Assembly: GCF_963675165.1 (NCBI RefSeq)
Contig: NC_087393.1
Coordinates: 4,159,502-4,223,501, forward strand
From: Halichondria panicea
Lineage: Eukaryota > Porifera > Demospongiae > Suberitida > Halichondriidae
Reading direction: 5' to 3'
DNA: 64,000 nt
The notes under the pieces were generated by a model. It was given only the letters and a program-made list of their open reading frames with translations, did no database searches and was not told the origin of the DNA. Shown in pieces: positions 9,980 to 22,500 of this stretch (position 1 is its first letter; each line of letters begins with the position of its first letter). The position numbers and the translations under genes are program-made.

Positions 9980-10765
9980 CTATAGTAATCGCAGCCTCTT
10001 CAAGCTGCTTTTGATTCCTTTAAGCTGAATTTTCTGATCGAAACTCAGGCTTTCTTTCATTTTTTTCATGGCCAAGATTCTGTCTTGCTTCCATTTACGT
10101 TTGCTTTCCATCCATATCAACTTTTCTTTGAGCTCATACACTCTGTCCTTCTGAGTAACAGACATATCCATGTATTGTTTGGCGCTCGCTGCTTGCTTTG
10201 GATCCAAGTGCACAGTGTACTGGTCTGTTGAATATCTGTTTTCTTCCCAGCACCTTGGTGCTAAGAACTCCGGTGCCGCAAAGCTAGGTGTCTCGTTTGA
10301 TGTCTTCTTTTTGCTGACATCAATCCCAAGCAGATTGACGGTGATTCGTCTTCGGAGGAGCTCAGTGTTCACAACAAATATTTTGTCCTCCAACCTCTTT
10401 GAGCTGTTCTTGAGAGCTTTGAGCTGTATCTTTTCATCAAAAGTGAGGTGCTTGTCCTCCATGTCTTCGATTCTCTTCTCTTTTCCTTCTTGCTTTCTCT
10501 CCATCCATTTCATTTTGACCAGGAGCTCAGCAATCTTTTCCTTTTGAGAGAGGTACACCTGATAATCAGCCTCCTGCTCTTCTTTGAGCTTTGTTTCAGG
10601 ATCAGTGCATTTTTTGTGCTTTGTTAGGACCCCCTTCATCATCGATTTGAGAGACTTCTTTTTCTCTTTCTTCTCTAGTACAGAATCCACCTCGTGAATC
10701 TCCTCGATGACAGTGACTTTATTGGATTTGCGATGAAACAGTTTGAGTTTGCTGCCACGACCCAT
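9980..10765 (-). CDS. Unrecognised basic coiled-coil protein with two internal repeats
   Basis: Single-exon ORF of 261 residues from the Met at 10765; longer readings to 10786 need a TTG start. I do not recognise the family. It is rich in K, E, R and L and has no signal peptide or membrane segment, so it is probably cytoplasmic or nuclear. Two related blocks, about residues 70-150 and 190-261, share the order Tyr - QKxKI/RVxEL - WMExK - RIxxM - FDxKIQLKxxKxSxKRL. The second block stops early. In the -1 frame after about 10020 the reading continues as NQKQLEEAAITIVNQQVLRR and on to a stop near 9842, mirroring the first block. The last dozen residues of the annotated ORF are therefore probably out of frame, through an indel or a sequence error. 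Confidence 0.6.
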   Translation of the reverse strand: MGRGSKLKLFHRKSNKVTVIEEIHEVDSVLEKKEKKKSLKSMMKGVLTKHKKCTDPETKLKEEQEADYQVYLSQKEKIAELLVKMKWMERKQEGKEKRIEDMEDKHLTFDEKIQLKALKNSSKRLEDKIFVVNTELLRRRITVNLLGIDVSKKKTSNETPSFAAPEFLAPRCWEENRYSTDQYTVHLDPKQAASAKQYMDMSVTQKDRVYELKEKLIWMESKRKWKQDRILAMKKMKESLSFDQKIQLKGIKSSLKRLRLL

Positions 10766-10962
10766 TATTTTTGGTGACAGTAGCAAAATAATTATTATAG
10801 TTCACAGTTCTAAGCTTCTTTTCAACAGTTTTACTGAGTATTTAGCTGAATATCGAATAAAAATGACTCTATCTGCTAGGTCTTCTTGATCTTGTAGCTA
10901 AGCACTACGCGTCTAAAGTAGTCATGCGCAGATTGAGCCCGCGGCGTGACTTTGAACCAAGA

Positions 10963-11437
10963 CTCAAGAGAAGACTTTCTCGGCCCCAGACCACTCCCTT
11001 GCACGTGATCTGACATGTGCCAGGGAGAGGGTCTGGCATTTAGAGTCACTTTTCTTGGTTCAGATGTCAAAATTTGACATCTCCAATCAGATTCGCAAGA
11101 ATGCAATTAAACTGTCACATGATTCCACTTGACAGAGGAGGTTGATAGTACTTGACCTTTGTCATTTTAAAAACTATGCCAGTAGGCAATGGCTAACTTA
11201 AATTCCTGTATACATCAACTAAAAATGTTATTTCAAGTACAGAGAATCTTTCAAATCTCACTAAATCTGCATAGGAGTAGAGATATATAATAGCCAGCCA
11301 GTTTTAGCATTGTCACCACGCCCATTTCCGCCACGCCCACTTTTGACTGTCTGAAAACCAAGAAAAGTGACTCTGTTTGCCAGACTCTCTCCCCCGGGAG
11401 GAGTCTGGCCTCGAGACTAAGAGAAGACTACACCCAG
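10963..11437. repeat. Inverted repeat, arms of about 90 bases
   Basis: The segment at 10963-11065 (with CAGACCACTCCC and AGTCACTTTTCTTGGTT) recurs inverted at 11347-11437. The spacer is AT-rich. It resembles a degraded foldback transposon, and no target duplication was found. Confidence 0.65.
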
Positions 11438-11768
11438 CAGTCCCTCTATCACACGTGTGGCAAATTCTATTACTGAGACAATTACAATGTCTGTGAACGT
11501 GAGTGAACTCGTCTGTCAGAAGCTGTTACTGAGACTGGGGCTGGAGCATAACTAGAAGCTGAAGCCTCCGAGGTTCTACATGAACCAGACTTTTGCCTGG
11601 AGAGTATCCTTTAAGCATACACCCTCACCTCCACCGCACATATTGAAAGCTATTGTTCGCACTGTAAATGCCTTAAGCTACGCTAGCTGTGGGATTTGTA
11701 GGTCTTGTCTAGTGCGTACTGTGCTATCACATGTTCTCCTTAACACTGTGTAGTCCTCCCTCTGATCA

Positions 11769-12641
11769 TAGATATAAGAAGGAAAGTGATGGGAAACGCT
11801 ACGTAAATAGCATTGATGATCCGCGTTTCGGTCAATGTTTTCTTCTTTATTTCCTCCAACCCATGCTTTTAGCTAGTACTAGGCTATAAACTAGCTACTG
11901 AGCTCCATGTATTAGAAATGGCTAGTGGAACAGTCACAACAACGTAGCAGCAATAGTTAGTGAGACCCTCCAAGCAGTACAAAGCAGCTTGGACAGGCAA
12001 ATTCTTGAGAGGAGCTCTGTCTGTACCGTTAGTATTCCAGTACAGTCACAGACATGATAGAGAATTATGGAAATGTAGCAAAGTTCTGTCGTAAATTACT
12101 GTGCCGATACGATGAACCAACTATCAATGAATACAAAGAGACATTTACCTACATTCAATCATTGATGTAACTTTCTAAATGGGTACACAAAAAGTCTGCT
12201 TTAAAAACCAGCTTACTAAGACAAAAATGAACATTACTTACCAACCTAAAGCCAAGTGGCTTTGATTTTACTTGCATACAATGCCCAGCTACTTAAGAAA
12301 GAGGGAATCATTAATATTTTGGGCTGTAGTCACAGCCTCTCCTTGTAGAAGGTACACAAAGCCACTAGATAGAGCCGAAGTGATAATACAACACTCAAAA
12401 AACTGCCTTTGAAAGTTTTCAAGCTCTTGGGGAGATACACAACGCTTCTATATGATACACAGTAGGTGTGGATGCTCAGCACAGTACTAAGAGTCCCAGT
12501 GGGGAGCTGTGAATGATAGTAATAACATTTCCCGCTGGGTTGGCGGGGTGTCTAGAGCCGAAACGCGGATCAACCTTTTGGCATTACACAGAAGTGATTG
12601 TGCGCACGTGCTCCGTTTCCCATCCCTCTCCTTATATCTAT
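11769..12641. mobile_element. Inverted-repeat element, GGGATGGGAAACG variant
   Basis: Ends read ATAGATATAAG..GG..GATGGGAAACG and its inverse, and an internal GATCCGCGTTTCGG motif is also mirrored near 12555. It belongs with the elements at 76, 644, 17898 and 42427 by terminal core. It ends only about 20 bases before the SRP68 start codon, so it may supply part of that gene's 5' UTR or promoter. Confidence 0.65.
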
Positions 12642-12661
12642 AAAGGAGGCTCAGAATCAGC

Positions 12662-15600
12662 ATGGACTGCGTCATGGAGATTATCAACGATACAGGTAGC
12701 TACGAATGTACATTAAGACTATGTCAATTGACAATTTATTCTCATCATAGGATGTATTGCAGTCGCCGGCTGAAGAGAATAAGAAAGTCCCTCGGCTTCA
12801 CTCAGAATCACAGGAACAGATTTCAAAAGAAACACATCACCGTTGATAAGATCACGGATATCAGGTAGAGAAATAACTTGTGTGCATATGCAGTCTTCTT
12901 TTACACCTGTGTGTTAGACCAATACACTGTAACCCAGCTTTGGTGAATACTACATTTTGCTTACAAAACCTACATGTATAACAGTCCCTCACTATCAAAA
13001 AGAGAAACTTGGTATTCATAGGTACCTTTACATTCCCCTTGTGTGTGCTGAGAGATGTTGGGCAATGGCTATGGAGATCAAACAAGAAGCCAACACGGAA
13101 CCGAGGAAGAGGTTCCATCTGCTCAGACGACTAAATCGAGCGGGGAAGTACGCCCGGGAACTGGTGGAGCTGTGTGAGGGATGCGTCCGATGTGACGCTC
13201 GTACCAAACTAGAGGTGCAAGCGTACCAGCTGTGGATGTCGGGAAACATACAGTTTGAGAAGCAGTGCTGGCCGGAAGCTTTGGAAGCTTATGGACAGTG
13301 CCAGTAGGTGATATTAATGTCTACGGGAAGTCTAGTTGCAACAAGCAGCTTTGGTTTTTTATTCCTGTGCTAGCTTCCTTTGGTGTACTGTAGAGGCTGT
13401 GTTCCTTACACACTGTACAGTAACAATGCTTCAGTCTGAAGTGAAAGTGTGTGCGCATGTGTGTATAAAAAAAGGTGTCCTAAATTTTAATTATGGCTTT
13501 TGGCTTACATCAACCCTTTTCCCCCAGAACCATTTACCAGAAGCTGGGAGGTGCTGTATCCGAGGAGCAGAAGCAGCAGTACACAGGGAGAGTGGAGGAA
13601 ATGTCCCCAAGCATCCGTTACTGTGCCTACAATATCGGGGACCTGCCCACGGACGTTAAAGAGCTACAGAAGTTGAAGACAGACGCAGCTGGCTCCGATA
13701 TCCTAGCCTCAAAGATTGATGTGAGTGTGTGAGGGGCTGCATGTTGTATGGTAACTAGAGGTTCTTCATGATGAAGGACTTGATAAGGAAGCCTGCATAC
13801 ACCAAGTACACACTGAAATTTCTATTCCTGAAAGTGAAGCTATCTACAGTGGTCTCCTTGCCAACAGCGGCTGTAGCTATAGTAATAATACCAGAAAATT
13901 GGATTTGGAGCCCATTAACTTAATGTTTGATGTACTACTGGTACAGAGTGGGATTAGCTTATTTTTGGTGGCAACAATACATAAAATGTAGCTATAATTA
14001 TGCCATTGCTATACCATGTCACACACACACACACTGTCAGCTTGTTCTGGCCAAGACCCAAGAGAAAGCTGCCTCTTCTCTGACTGAGGTCACCTGGCTC
14101 GGACAGAAGGTGCCCGTACGCAGCGAGAAGGTTCGTGTGAGTCTAGTCCGCCTACAACAAGTTGAGGGGGAGTTGGTAAGTGGGGGAGACAAGATGGAGG
14201 TGTATGAGAGGTTACTCATGGAGTGTCAGGATGCCCTGCAGGTCACCAGAGAGGAGCTGAGCTCAGAGCAGGTGGGGAGAGATGATTGCAGAGATATAAT
14301 TTTGTCTATAGGTCATTGGGATTCTACTCTGTAGCTTGTATAGCAAAGGCTTGGTAGAGTAATTACTATACATACATGTAAGTCCCTCGTTACATTATTT
14401 CTCTTTCCCCCTCCTAAAGACTGTTGCTGAGAAGAAGAGGTCTGCCAAGAGTGAGGCCCAACGATCGTCTCTTCGTCTGCTCGTCGACTACCTTTCCCAT
14501 GTCAAGTTGAACCACGCCCTCAACCGAAACCTGTCCCTCATAGTGGGCATACGTGACGGTGACCGTGTTATTAAACCGGAGGAGTTTGTTCGTGTCTATG
14601 ATATCCTCTTGCAGGTATAGGTACATGTAGGTAGGGTCCGAAAAAATGTTTCCGTTTGTAGCTGTAATTGTAGATATTGTACATAATTATAGTGTGTACT
14701 TGTATGCTGTTGAAGCTATCTAAAAAAATTTACCACGTGAAAGAGCAGCTCAAGGCGCATGTGCTGGTATCTACACCGTGTGCATAGATCAAACACAGCG
14801 TGCACAGCGATTTTTTGGAAGCCGGGATATTTATATCACGTTATCAAGGTTATAAGCGTGTAATAAAGTCATACAGTCCCTTTCGTGTTTTATTACACGG
14901 TCACGTAGCCTAAAGGCATGATTTGGTAAGGGATCGTGATGATATAAAACACAATTTATAGCATGAGAATCCTCATGTTTTATGGCTATTACATACTGAC
15001 CTGTACAATGGTATGACCTTTACCTGAATCCTAGTTGACTCAACTCCCCCTATAATATTCTTATAATGCAGTGCTACAATTAAGTATTGGTGTTATCTTT
15101 GTAGCATATCTCTGATTTGGGGGAAGTCCCTGGTCTGGCCGAGGACCACGCCTCCCAAAAACAGAACACTGCTCAGGTATTTGCCTTCAAGGCCCATCGT
15201 TGCTTCCATCTGGCCGAGTTCTACGTGGTAATGAAGAAATGGCCCGAGGCCATTGCTCTGTTTGATCGTGCCTCAGATCATGTGATCCAGGCTATAGAGC
15301 AGTACAGAGTCCTGGAGCACAGCGGAGTGGAGGCAACAAAGATTGATAAGGTGTTAGTACTTCCAGCCTATCTCTTCCTTTTTCTGCATGCTACAAGATT
15401 ACAAATAGCACAATGTCCTGCCACATACGTACGTATTGGTTTCACTTTCACATTACTACGTTTCTGTTCCCTTCCTCAGTCAATACCAGACCTCCATAAG
15501 CTCCAGGCGACAATCCGTGGTAAGAAGTGTGAGGTTCATGTGACCAGTATCGTGGAAGAGCAGCACTTGGAGGAGAAAATGGCCGACATGTCCCTCGCTA

Positions 15601-17166
15601 GCAAGGTGTGGGAGGGGAGGGGGTGGTATCCAACTTTACTTTGTATAGCATAGTGTTCATTCATATTTCATCTTTACCAGATACTGTTTGCTTCAAATTC
15701 TACCTAATATCCCCCTATTTGTACACCACCAGTGCATGCACATGTGATTTATATTCTCCTATTGTCACATTTATCTAAGCACTGGTTGGCAACAGTGTGA
15801 TGTTCCATAGCTTATATCCCGTTGCTATGTTGTTGCCAAGTGCAATATGAAGCATATTGCACTGCTGAAAAGTCATACTGCACTGCTGAAAAGTCATATT
15901 GCACTGACCACAAAACGCCCCTCTGGCATAATTAAATTAAATATTTTATCATGAGAAATAACATGTATCAAAGTAAGTCCAGCCATGCAGGAATGTTCAG
16001 CACTGCTGGAGTTTCTTCTTTACAACCATGCAGGTTTTTAAATCGTCCCAGGCTCATTTTGTGAAGATTCTGTGTTCCTAGACCTAGTCCTCCACTTTGA
16101 TGCACGGTCAATTCTGGCTTCACCATATAGCACTAGAAGCGGCTCTTTTTGCAGGGGGCTTGAGCTGTTTTGCAGCAGTGTAGAGGCGAACTTCTTTGGC
16201 TTGGTTGTGATGCCGAGGATAGTGGAGGGGGCTGTTCGAGCAGCAGTTACACTGAGTAGTATAGTGGGGTGGGGCTGTTTCTTCGCAGCAGTAAATGGGG
16301 TGGGGCTGTTTCTTTCCAGCAGTAGCGGGGTGGGGCTGTTTTGCAGCACCAGAAGTGGGGTGGGGCTGTTTTGCAGTGGTTTCAGCGTTGGAACTCTAAC
16401 AATTTTGTGTCAAGCCATTCGTCGGTCATGCCAATCTTATACGCTGCATATACTGGCGTCTAGGAGGAGAGAGAAGAGATGGAGCTGTGTCTAGAGTTGT
16501 CTTTGTCATCTTTTTGTGCAGTTTATATTGTGTTACTAAGACAGTGTTATGTTGCTATGCCCTCGGGATATAAACTAGTTATTACACGTGCACTCGGGAT
16601 GCATGGAATATATTGCACTCAGCCCTCGGGGCTGGCGCCCTCGTGCTTCAGTGCAATATATTCCATACATCCCTTGTGCCCGTGTTATAACTATAACTTA
16701 TTGATTGTTCTGTGTTCTGATCTATCCCACTACAATGTGTAACCGGGCACTTTAGGGCCAATACAAATTCATCTCATTGTTCTTGGAGAGGTTGTTCTCT
16801 ATTTCATTCGCTTTGTATAGGAAAATATTTTTGGGGGGACGAGAGCACTGTCAATTAGAAAGAGGTTCTCTTATTCATAATTTCCATACGTAGGTATAGA
16901 TGTAAGTTTTGGTTGTCCCCAATTAATTCCTCTGTTTCCATACACAGCCCCTCACTGAGCGACTGGATCAGTTCGTGCTCCTCCCACCCTCTCACAAGCC
17001 GATACTGGCACCCCTCCCCCCTGACTATCAACCAATCCCAGCCAAGCCTCTCTTCTTTGATCTCGCTCTTAACCACATTGAACCGCCATCGTTGGAGCAC
17101 AAGGTGGAGAAGAAGCCATCAGGGTTCACTGGCTTCGTGAAAGGACTCCTTTGGGGAAACTCCTGA
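12662..17166 (+). CDS. SRP68: Signal recognition particle subunit SRP68
   Basis: Eight exons: 12662-12864, 13022-13303, 13528-13720, 14041-14271, 14420-14614, 15105-15350, 15480-15605 and 16948-17166. Phases are consistent and give 564 residues. SRP68 binds 7S RNA with SRP72 in the cytosolic particle that targets secretory ribosomes to the ER. Diagnostic stretches are YCSRRLKRIRKSLGF, KQEANTEPRKRFHLLRRL, EEMSPSIRYCAYNIGD, FKAHRCFHLAEFYVVMKKW and IPAKPLFFDLALNHIE. The C-terminal GFTGFVKGLLWG is the usual end of the family. Human SRP68 is about 60 residues longer at the N terminus. Residues 12-31 here (reading through 12696-12750) do not resemble the conserved HGD-QRYR segment, and TCATCATAG before 12751 is a good acceptor, so an alternative upstream first exon is possible. 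Intron 8 (15606-16947) contains a minisatellite and foldback DNA. Confidence 0.95.
16246..16385. repeat. G-rich minisatellite in SRP68 intron 8
   Basis: Four imperfect units of about 35-38 bases share GGGGTGGGGCTGTTT and GCAGCA. The related but diverged stretch 16145-16245 extends it. Apparent ORFs across it are repeat artefacts. Confidence 0.8.
16570..16690. repeat. Imperfect hairpin in SRP68 intron 8
   Basis: TGGAATATATTGCACT near 16605 and its inverse near 16650 flank a GC-rich loop (CCCTCGGGGCTGGCGCCC). Outer arms with CTCGGGAT-type sequence extend it. It is probably a foldback element. Confidence 0.6.
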
Positions 17167-17257
17167 TCTATGAACACTATAGCTAGTTACAGTTAATTAT
17201 AACAATTAGCAATTATTTGTACAACAGAGTCATTAGGTATACATTCTATTTTGTGAG

Positions 17258-17263
17258 AATAAA
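17258..17263 (+). promoter_or_regulatory. Poly(A) signal of SRP68
   Basis: AATAAA lies 92 bases after the SRP68 stop codon, in the right position for cleavage and polyadenylation. Confidence 0.6.
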
Positions 17264-17619
17264 AATATTTGTGATGTTGAGCAATATGAAAACATGTTTT
17301 GATTATCTATGGGTAGCATTATCAGATATAGCTGGTGTGAAAAGAGATTGATATATAGGTGGATGCTAGGAAATGGTTTGACATACAAGCACATAGATCA
17401 GGGAAGGCCATTGACTGTCTTGTGCATGTCCTTGTCCTCGCTGCATGGTAAAGGTCGGCACTAGCTATATAGATGAAACTTTAAAGTCAGATCAACTCTC
17501 ATAGAATCAATTTTTCGTAGAGTCAACTCAACTCCTGAAATACTGAGAGGTGTGCACGTGCAGTGGTTATAGCCAGATACACACATTCACACTTACTGGT
17601 AACTGGTATATAATTATGT

Positions 17620-18973
17620 CTCGAGGCGTAGCCGCACGAGGGATATGACTGTATGTGTGTCTGTCTGTCTGTCTGTCTGTGTGTGTATTCCAGCTATAAC
17701 TGCTCAACGGTTGCAATGCAACGAAAACTAACAACTTCTATAGGCTTCTAGCCACGTTCTCTTGGATTTTGATTCGTAGATTAGCAAACTAAAGCTTCTT
17801 TCTCGAGTTATGGCTAGTTTGACTCACATTGAAGGCTGTTGCAGTCTCTTCAGAATCTTTCATAGCATCATCTGTCCGCACAAACTTTCTATTCAACCAT
17901 AGATTGAAGAGTTAGAGGGATAGGAAACGGTTTGTATCTCGAGTAACATCCGCGCTATGGTGCGGTTTAATCGAGGCCATCACAACAGTATCTATTTCTA
18001 CACTCAGTGCATAATAAACTACAAGTAACTGTGCTTAGTCCGTGCAACTCACTTATATTTCAAGGTCTATACCTATTGTAGTAGTCATAACCAGCACGCT
18101 TACACGTTACATGTTCCAATAGCTCTAAAACAGCCTTGGGAACATATAACTTTATTGGAAAGTCTCTTTTTACTGGGTGTGGTCAGTCATTAGCAAGTAC
18201 TACACGTGGCTCATGGACTAGGCGTGTTTTAAGTTGCTGAAAGAGATTATGTCTCGAGGCTCCACAGCTTTGGGAGTTACCCGGCAAAAGTGTGCTTAAT
18301 AGCCTTGTTCATAGGGCGTAGCGCGGATAATTTTCGAGGCTCCACTGCAGATTCAATGTAAAATCATCACGTGCACCACTCCGTTTCCTATCCCTCTCTC
18401 TTCAATCTATGATTCAACATATGAGTTAGCCTTGCACTAAAGCGCTAGCTTTTTGTTAGCTACAATACTCAGATAATATCTGTTAAAACAGCTAGCTAGC
18501 AGTAGCCATTTGTGAAATTGATCTCTTTGGACACACCCTTTAATTATTCCTGTGGATGTAATGCGCATGCGCGCTCATTCCCCCATGTGTAAGAAAATAA
18601 TATCCAAGATCCAGATCCAGATCCTCCTGGCAGAATTATCTTTGTCTTGAGGGCCTGGTAAGCCACAAAGCACTACCATATAACAATATAGATAACAATA
18701 TGCATGTACACAGGTCTTTTCTTCTTAGATACACTGAACTACAGATCCTGGAAGAATCAATTTTCTTCTTTCTTGAGGTCCTGGTAAGCCACATATTAAT
18801 ACAATAAATAACAACAATAGATGCATGTAAATAAGTCTTTTCTTCTCAGTGACTTTATAAGGTAACTTTAATATAAAATTCATTATAGAAACTAATATAA
18901 CACTCTAATACTTTTGAGCGAAAGCAAAAACATGGCGAGAGGCATTAGCACAGCGCCAGCTTGAACACTAGTT
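17620..18973. repeat. Dispersed repeat (first copy), interrupted by a MITE
   Basis: It starts CTCGAGGCGTAGCCGCA, then a GT-rich run, TAACTGCTCAACGGTTGCAA and a long conserved body ending near CAGCGCCAGCTTGAACACTAG. The second copy at 42931-43730 matches along the whole length except for the insertion at 17898-18411. The 3' half contains two tandem subunits of about 130 bases (with GAGG(G/T)CCTGGTAAGCCACA). Weaker relatives are listed at 32565, 47227 and 61283. Confidence 0.85.
17898..18411. mobile_element. MITE with identified empty site
   Basis: Ends read CATAGATTGAAGAG and its inverse, followed by the GAGGGATAGGAAACGG core. ATTCAAC flanks both sides (17891-17897 and 18412-18418). The homologous repeat copy at 43194-43200 has a single ATTCAAC and no insertion, which fixes the boundaries of this 514-base element and its 7-base target duplication. 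Confidence 0.9.
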
Positions 18974-19550
18974 ATGGGATGGTTGCCAAGGTCAAAAGTG
19001 ACCCAGTAACGATTTATCAATGGCCACAGCGCCAGTGTAGAACCCATGTATGCATGTACTCTCATGCTCTCTATAGCTGAGGATATGCATGCAGTCAATT
19101 GCAGTTGACATGGTATCGGGAGCTCCTGGGAGGTCCTTGTACCGGGACAGGATGTCTGAGATGATCTGCACAAGTGTGTGTGTGCATGTGCATGTGTGTA
19201 TGTACAACCATAATATTATTACTACAACATAATTATACTGTGCCGTGCATAAACTTTTATGCTTTATGATAAAGCATATACGGTGTAATGTCATGAAATG
19301 TTGTATGTTTCCTTCCTCGATTTTAAATGTAGGCTCAGTATAATTATGGCATGGAGAGTTTAAATCGCGTATCCGTGATAATAATAACAAAGTGCTATGC
19401 TACTAAAGTTTGCACTATCTATCTCCTTGTGTTTTTTTCAGTTTGAAATCGTCATGGGGAAAATAATATTATATTGGCCAGCTTACACAAAACTAAAAAT
19501 AGGCGCCCTCTTAGATACAATTATTTTGGAGCATAAATATATCTATAGTC
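18974..19550. other. Spacer with a possible minus-strand exon
   Basis: On the minus strand, after TGTGCAG at 19168-19174, an open frame reads IISDILSRYKDLPGAPDTMS and continues to about 18992. The acceptor and the composition look exon-like. No clear donor or partner exon assigns it to a gene. Otherwise AT-rich. Confidence 0.3.
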
Positions 19551-22500
19551 ATGAAGACTATGCTACAGTTGGCTATGCTACTCTTAGCTCTAGATCTAGT
19601 TTCTTTCCTGTCTATATGTTCTGCTCATGACATTTATGTTGATCAAGATACTGGAAAAGATAACCCATCCTGTTTGGTTGGAGGGAACGGATGCCCTTGT
19701 TTCAGCCTCACTTACATTGCAAAGAATCTCAAAGAACACACCGTTAACGTAACAGTGCATGTAATTGGTGAGGTACAAGTAGATAGTTTGGTGCAATTTG
19801 ATTCAATTGTTTTACTCTCTGTTATCGGAGCATTAAATTCTCAAAATGTATCTAGATTGCTTTGTGTACCCCATCTAAATGCCTCTGATGGTGTAACGTG
19901 TAACGTCAGTAATTGTTTTGCCTCTGGACTGTGGTTTTCGAGAATCAAATCTTTGCTCATATCTGGTCTGGAAATAATAAGCTGTGGGGTGAAGAGAGAT
20001 AGCAAAGACTTGAGTGACAAAGTGGCAAACACTAGTGTAGCAATAACACAGTCTTTAAACGTATTTATTAAAGATGTTATCATTTCGGCCAGTAGTGAAA
20101 CTTCATTGCTATTTCACAATACATCTGGTAATATTTCCTTGCTTTCTGTTGTTGTGAAGAATAATGTGCTGCCTTCAAAAACCGTTCAACCTAGTGAATC
20201 ATTCGCTAGAGGAATCCAGCTATTCATAAATGGAAATACAAGCACTAATCTAACCTTGAGAAACTGTACAATTCTAAACATTACGACACCTTTCTACGCA
20301 TTTCTAGATCCTAAGGAGCTTCCTCGTGTATATGACATGCTTGGTGGTGGCCTTGGTGGTGGTCTTTCAATTTTATTTTATTCAATTGGCAACTACCTGC
20401 TAATAGATAACTGTACGTTTGAGAACAACAGAGCTCCTTGGGGGGCTGGTATGCTTATGACATTTCAACAGGAATCGATGAGAATGTGATAGTTCTCGAA
20501 AACACACAATTCAAACAATGCAATGCAACAGCGGCTGGTGGAGGAATACTTATCGGTCTTCCGAAATGATCGACTACATCTAATAACAGTGTATACATAA
20601 GAGCCTGTTCATTTAGTCATAATATAGCAGAATATGGAGCTGGCACACACATTTATTCGTATTTCACTAATTTATCACAAGCAAATGAACTCGTCAGATT
20701 CTGCAATTGCTCATGGATTGGAAACACAGCCAGATACAGTCCTGCTGTGGATGTATCACCTGCAATTTTTGATTTACTTGACACAGGATTACTTCCTACT
20801 CCTGAATTTCGAGACTGTACCTTTAAAAGGAATGAAATTATCCCTAAACAAAAGGATAGTAATCTATTTGTCAATTCAGGCATATTTGTTATTAGTAGGT
20901 TTACAGTTCAATTTGCTAGAAGACTCAACTTTGAATCTAATAACAGTACCGCACTACTAGTAAACTCTGGAAGAGTGCTATTCGAATCTAACACTGCAGC
21001 AAATTTTTCCAAGAACAAAGCTTTCCGTGGTGGTGCCATTGCATTGCATGGTTTCTCATCTTTTGTTGCCAATGACAACAGCCAATTCAATTTTATAGGC
21101 AATAAAGCTCTTGAGTTTGGAGGCGCAATATTCTACTATACAATTGAAGAAAGAGAAATCTTTGAAGGCCGTGATTGTTTCTTGACTTATGGTGGTAATT
21201 TCAGTTATCCAATTGACCAAAGAAACCTCACATTTAGTTTCAACAACAATACAGCAGGGGTTGCTGGGTCAGCAATATATGCCTCATCATTCAACCCTTG
21301 CTTCTACGCATTTAGTGGTAAATTAAGAAAAGGACAAAAAATCCAAGAGTTTCTCAATAAGATAGGCAACTTTTCATTTGATGGAGTATATAATGTGTCT
21401 GACATACACAAGTTGGTCTTGTCTACAACTGGTCAAGCTTTTTTTACAACTAAAATAAAGCCATTGCATGCTATCCCTGGGAAAAGATTACTTATACCTT
21501 TAACTTTGGAGGATGAGCTGAATCAAGCAGTTAGCACTGAACTTTTTGTGAGCACAGGTGGCACTCAAGTGTCTCTGAAAAAAAGTCATTACACTATCAA
21601 CAAAACTGTAACACTGTTTGGCAGCGAAAATCAGGTAATATAACAGTAGTATCAATTAGTCCTTACCGAAGAATCGAACATTTTTTCGATGTTCAGCTCC
21701 AGCCATGTCCTCCAGGCTATTACTCTCATGATGGTTCCTGCTCTTGTTCCTCTGAAAACAAGTCACAAGCTCTTCCTGGGATATCACAATGTAATCAAAA
21801 CTTCACAGCAAACCTAAAAAATGGATATTGGGTTGGTTATCACAACAATAATACCAGCACATTATACACAGGACCATGTCCCTTTCAATTCTGTACATCA
21901 ACAACCTCGACAATGGCAGAGAAATCATTACCTACTTTGAGTGTACAGTTATCAAACTTTGTGTGTGAAAAAAATCGACAAGGCATACTATGTGGTCAAT
22001 GTAAGGGAAATAATTCTGTGTATTTTCATTCAATCAGCTTTAAATGCCGTAAAGAGAATAACTGCTCGTATGGTGCGATCTATTTCTTAATATCCGAAAT
22101 TCTGCCAGTATTCATTTTAATCACACTAATTGTTGCCTTTGATGTGAGTTTTTCATCAGGAAGCAAAAATGGCTTCATATTGTTTTGCCAAATTATTCGT
22201 ACTTTACCGTTATATTGGTCAGGAATTGTTAAGTTGAGTAAGGAATATCATCCATTCCAATCAGGCTACAAGATATTTTATGGTATTTTTAATTTCGAAA
22301 TTTTTTCAGCAGAGGCGATGTCCTTCTGCCTCTTCAAGGGTGCCACTGTAATTGACGTTCTGGTTTTTAAGTACATCACTGCCGTTTTTGCTTTTATAGT
22401 GGTCATACTCGTTGCTGTTTGTATGAATCACTGCTCTTGCTGTAACAGATTGTGCAAGGCAATGAAAAGACGGGTCTCAACAAAATTATGTGTCTGTTTT

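Noticed and set aside
10005-10035. Programmed -1 ribosomal frameshift in the coiled-coil gene
   Set aside because: The overlap region (CAGCTTAAAGGA) has no canonical X-XXY-YYZ slippery heptamer in the reading frame; an indel is simpler.
12513-12716. 67-codon ORF overlapping the SRP68 start
   Set aside because: It lies in the inverted-repeat element and in a different frame from the SRP68 exon.
16072-16494. 140-codon ORF and its minus-strand partner
   Set aside because: Generated by the G-rich minisatellite in SRP68 intron 8; composition is repetitive in every frame.
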